Shown: piece after piece, positions 61,001 through 64,000 of the stretch
Numbering within the stretch: the first letter of the stretch is position 1
Layout: each line of letters begins with the position of its first letter
NCBI GenBank assembly: GCA_020161015.1
Contig: JAIUOT010000056.1
Location: 62,001-126,000 of the forward strand
DNA from: Actinomycetota bacterium
GTDB taxonomy: Bacteria > Actinomycetota > Actinomycetes > Propionibacteriales > Propionibacteriaceae
Length of the DNA stretch: 64,000 nucleotides
Direction: 5' to 3'
Program-made: the position numbers and the translations under genes
The notes under the pieces: generated by a model
What the model was told of the DNA's origin: nothing
Databases searched by the model: none
What the model saw: only the letters and a program-made list of their open reading frames with translations

Positions 61001-61812
61001 CGGACGACCCCTCCTCCGCTGCGGGACTCCTCATACGCGCTGACCACCTCGTCGGTGGGACCGTCCATCATCAGCTCGCCCTTGTTCAGCCAGATCGTGC
61101 GCGAGCACGTGTCCCGGATCGAGGTCATCGAGTGCGAGACGAGGAACACGGTGCCGGCGTTGTCGCGGATCTCCCGGATCCGGTCCTCGCTGCGCTTGCG
61201 GAAGCGGCGGTCGCCGACCGACAGCGCCTCGTCGACGATCAGGATCTCGTGGTGCTTGATGGTGGCGATGGCGAACTTCAGCCTGGCCTGCATGCCCGAG
61301 GAGTACGTGCGCATCGGCAGGTCGATGAACTCCTGGAGCTCCGCGAACTCGACGATCGGGTCGCGCAGCTCCTCGACCTCCTTGCGGGACAGTCCCAGCG
61401 CCAGGCCGCCGAGCACGATGTTGCGCTCACCGGAGAGGTCGGGGATCAGCGCGGCGCCGACGCCAAGGAGGTTCGGGCGGGAGGCGGCGTAGACCGCGCC
61501 GGACTCCGGCGGGGTCAGGCCGGTGATCGCACGCATCATGGTCGACTTGCCGGAGCCGTTGGCCCCGATCACGCCGATCGACTCGTTCTCGTAGGCGGTG
61601 AAGCTGACGCCCTTGAGGGCGTGCACGACACGGATGCCGCGTCCGCTGTTCTGGAACAGGCTGCGGCCGCGGCGCTTGATGGCCTTGCCGCTGGCGAACA
61701 CGCGGTACTTCACGTGCAGGTCGTCCACGATCACCACCGGACGCCGTCCCGCGGCGTCGGCGATGTAGGGGGGACGCGTGATCTCCTCGATCGGCGGGGT
61801 CTGCTCAGTCAC
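60997..61812 (-). CDS. Teichoic-acid-type ABC exporter ATPase (TagH-like)
   Basis: The start is the GTG at 61812 (VTEQTPPIEEITR); the longer frame runs into the permease gene. The product is 271 aa. Walker A GANGSGKSTMM, signature YSSGMQARLKFAIA and Walker B ILIVDEALSVGD are intact. The SxGM signature and the lead VKYRVFASGKAIKRRG are characteristic of polysaccharide/teichoic exporters (TagH, Wzt). It lacks the long C-terminal extension of Bacillus TagH. It overlaps the permease gene by eight bases and the glycerophosphotransferase gene by four. Confidence 0.92.
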   Translation of the reverse strand: MTEQTPPIEEITRPPYIADAAGRRPVVIVDDLHVKYRVFASGKAIKRRGRSLFQNSGRGIRVVHALKGVSFTAYENESIGVIGANGSGKSTMMRAITGLTPPESGAVYAASRPNLLGVGAALIPDLSGERNIVLGGLALGLSRKEVEELRDPIVEFAELQEFIDLPMRTYSSGMQARLKFAIATIKHHEILIVDEALSVGDRRFRKRSEDRIREIRDNAGTVFLVSHSMTSIRDTCSRTIWLNKGELMMDGPTDEVVSAYEESRSGGGVVR

Positions 61813-62653
61813 GGCCGTACCTCTCCTCCGCCACCCAGAAGAACAGCAGGCCGACGACGAAGGTGACGACCGCCCACGCGCTGAAGTACACCCAGTACAT
61901 CGGGTCGTAGGTGTGGCCACCCATCAGCGCGGCGCGGGCCATCTCGAGCACCTGGTACAGCGGGTGGAAGTCGTAGAGCCTCAGCAATGTCGGGTTTCCG
62001 GCGAGGACCCCGTTCACGTTGAACAGCACGCCGGAGGTGTAGAAGAGGATGCGCGAGATGAACGGCAGCAGCTGGGTCAGGTCGCGCACATGGACGGTGA
62101 GCCGTGCGGCGATCAGCGCCACCCCGGTGTTGAACAGGGTGAACAGCACCAGCAGCGGCACCATCAGCAGCCACTCCACGCTCGGCAGGTGGCCCATCAG
62201 CGGCAGCACGACCGCGAGGAGTGCCATCGACGGCATCAGCGAGAGGAACTGCTCGATCACCTCCCCCACCGGGAGCGTGACCCGCGGGAAGGCGAGCGAC
62301 TGCACGAGCGCCTGGTTGCCGGTGATCGACTTCGCGCCCTGGGAGAGGCTCTTGGAGAAGAACTGGAAGAGGAAGACGCCGATCACGACGTGGGCGGGGT
62401 AGTCGGCTCCGCGGCCCCTCTCCCCCACCAGGAAGTAGAAGATGACGCCGTAGATCAGGGCGTTGATCATCGGCTGGAGCACCAGCCAGATGATGCCGAG
62501 CCGGTTGCCCTCGAGGTCCGCGCGCATGCGGTAGCGGGACATCGCCCAGACGAACTCCCGGCGTCCCCACGCCTGCTTCAGGTACTGCCAGAAGGGTGGC
62601 CTCGCACCCACCCGGTGCAGGCCGTGTTCGGCGGCCAGGTCGGCCAGACTCAT
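61805..62653 (-). CDS. Teichoic-acid-type ABC exporter permease (TagG-like)
   Basis: The product is 282 aa, an ABC-2 transporter with six hydrophobic segments. FVWAMSRYRMRADLEGNRLG, then IIWLVLQPMINALIYGVIFY and the HVVIGVFLFQFFSKSL loop, match polysaccharide/teichoic exporters. It is the first gene of the exporter operon (permease, ATPase, glycerophosphotransferase) and follows pgi on the same strand, with a hairpin between them. Confidence 0.92.
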   Translation of the reverse strand: MSLADLAAEHGLHRVGARPPFWQYLKQAWGRREFVWAMSRYRMRADLEGNRLGIIWLVLQPMINALIYGVIFYFLVGERGRGADYPAHVVIGVFLFQFFSKSLSQGAKSITGNQALVQSLAFPRVTLPVGEVIEQFLSLMPSMALLAVVLPLMGHLPSVEWLLMVPLLVLFTLFNTGVALIAARLTVHVRDLTQLLPFISRILFYTSGVLFNVNGVLAGNPTLLRLYDFHPLYQVLEMARAALMGGHTYDPMYWVYFSAWAVVTFVVGLLFFWVAEERYGRD

Positions 62654-62690
62654 GCGGTGTGCATTCCCATCGCTACGCGGCCGGAGCGGC

Positions 62691-62729
62691 CTGTGGACGC
62701 CGAGATTCTACCGGACCCGCCGTCCACAG
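62691..62729 (-). terminator. Inverted repeat between pgi and the exporter operon
   Basis: CTGTGGACG (62691-62699) and CGTCCACAG (62721-62729) are a perfect 9-bp inverted repeat around a 21-base spacer, just past the pgi stop. It could be a terminator for pgi or an operator for the exporter operon. Confidence 0.4.
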
Positions 62730-62744
62730 CCCGCACCGGGTACG

Positions 62745-64000
<1,256 letters not shown>

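Overview
The window is GC-rich throughout and reads as chromosomal DNA of a high-GC actinobacterium. A Propionibacteriaceae-type host is the best guess. This rests on the combination of a polyphosphate glucokinase, TreY/TreZ and GlgX alpha-glucan genes, a coenzyme-B12-dependent propanediol (Pdu) microcompartment operon, and a glycerophosphate-polymer cell-wall cluster. The assignment is inference, because there is no 16S gene or other decisive marker.

Layout. 1-1.5 kb: the end of a membrane protein and a secreted PxKF-domain protein. 1.5-8 kb (minus strand): glgX followed by a single-ORF treY-treZ fusion, for glycogen debranching and trehalose synthesis. 8-9.4 kb: a PemK/MazF-like protein, then a cobalamin riboswitch leading a truncated tyrosine-recombinase-like gene that lacks most catalytic residues. 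9.4-21.5 kb (minus strand): a tightly packed operon pduA-B-C-D-E-G-H-K-J-L-eutJ-flavoprotein/pduM-N-O-P. Diverging from it are pduU and pduV (21.8-22.5 kb). Next come pduQ and the activator gene pocR (22.5-24.9 kb, minus). Together these encode a propanediol-degrading organelle: shell (A, B, J, K, N, U), diol dehydratase (CDE), reactivase (GH), cobalamin adenosyltransferase (O), aldehyde dehydrogenase (P), alcohol dehydrogenase (Q), phosphotransacylase (L), a small GTPase-like protein (V), and the regulator. pduS, pduT, pduW, pduX and pduF are not present in the window.

25-41 kb is ordinary mixed content: 3-hydroxyacyl-CoA dehydrogenase, quinone-oxidoreductase-like protein, pentapeptide-repeat protein, ABM monooxygenase, GNAT-like protein, a divergent LysR/MFS pair with a perfect operator palindrome, rifampin ADP-ribosyltransferase arr, tRNA-Gly(CCC), a LuxR-type regulator, bacterial PH-domain membrane proteins, galE, ppgK, argS and a DUF218 protein.

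41-62.7 kb is a cell-surface region. It holds two paralogous secreted proteins with fibronectin-III and endonuclease/exonuclease/phosphatase domains. It also holds two TagF/TagB-type glycerophosphotransferases, a TagD-like cytidylyltransferase fused to a Gfo/Idh oxidoreductase, a TagE-like glycosyltransferase, and a PP-loop ATPase. The rest are a CopC-like anchored protein, a secreted PLD-like protein, a secreted FnIII protein, a pyruvyltransferase/GT8-like fusion, a GT2 enzyme and a TagGH-type exporter. I read it as synthesis, decoration and export of a teichoic-acid-like polymer plus associated secreted proteins. The window ends inside pgi.

The observations most worth following up are the B12-riboswitch-led degenerate recombinase beside the B12-dependent organelle, an 11-bp element shared between the pdu control region and that recombinase gene, a leader sequence shared by pduA and pocR, and several domain fusions (TreY-TreZ, TagD-Gfo/Idh, pyruvyltransferase-GT8, flavoprotein-PduM).
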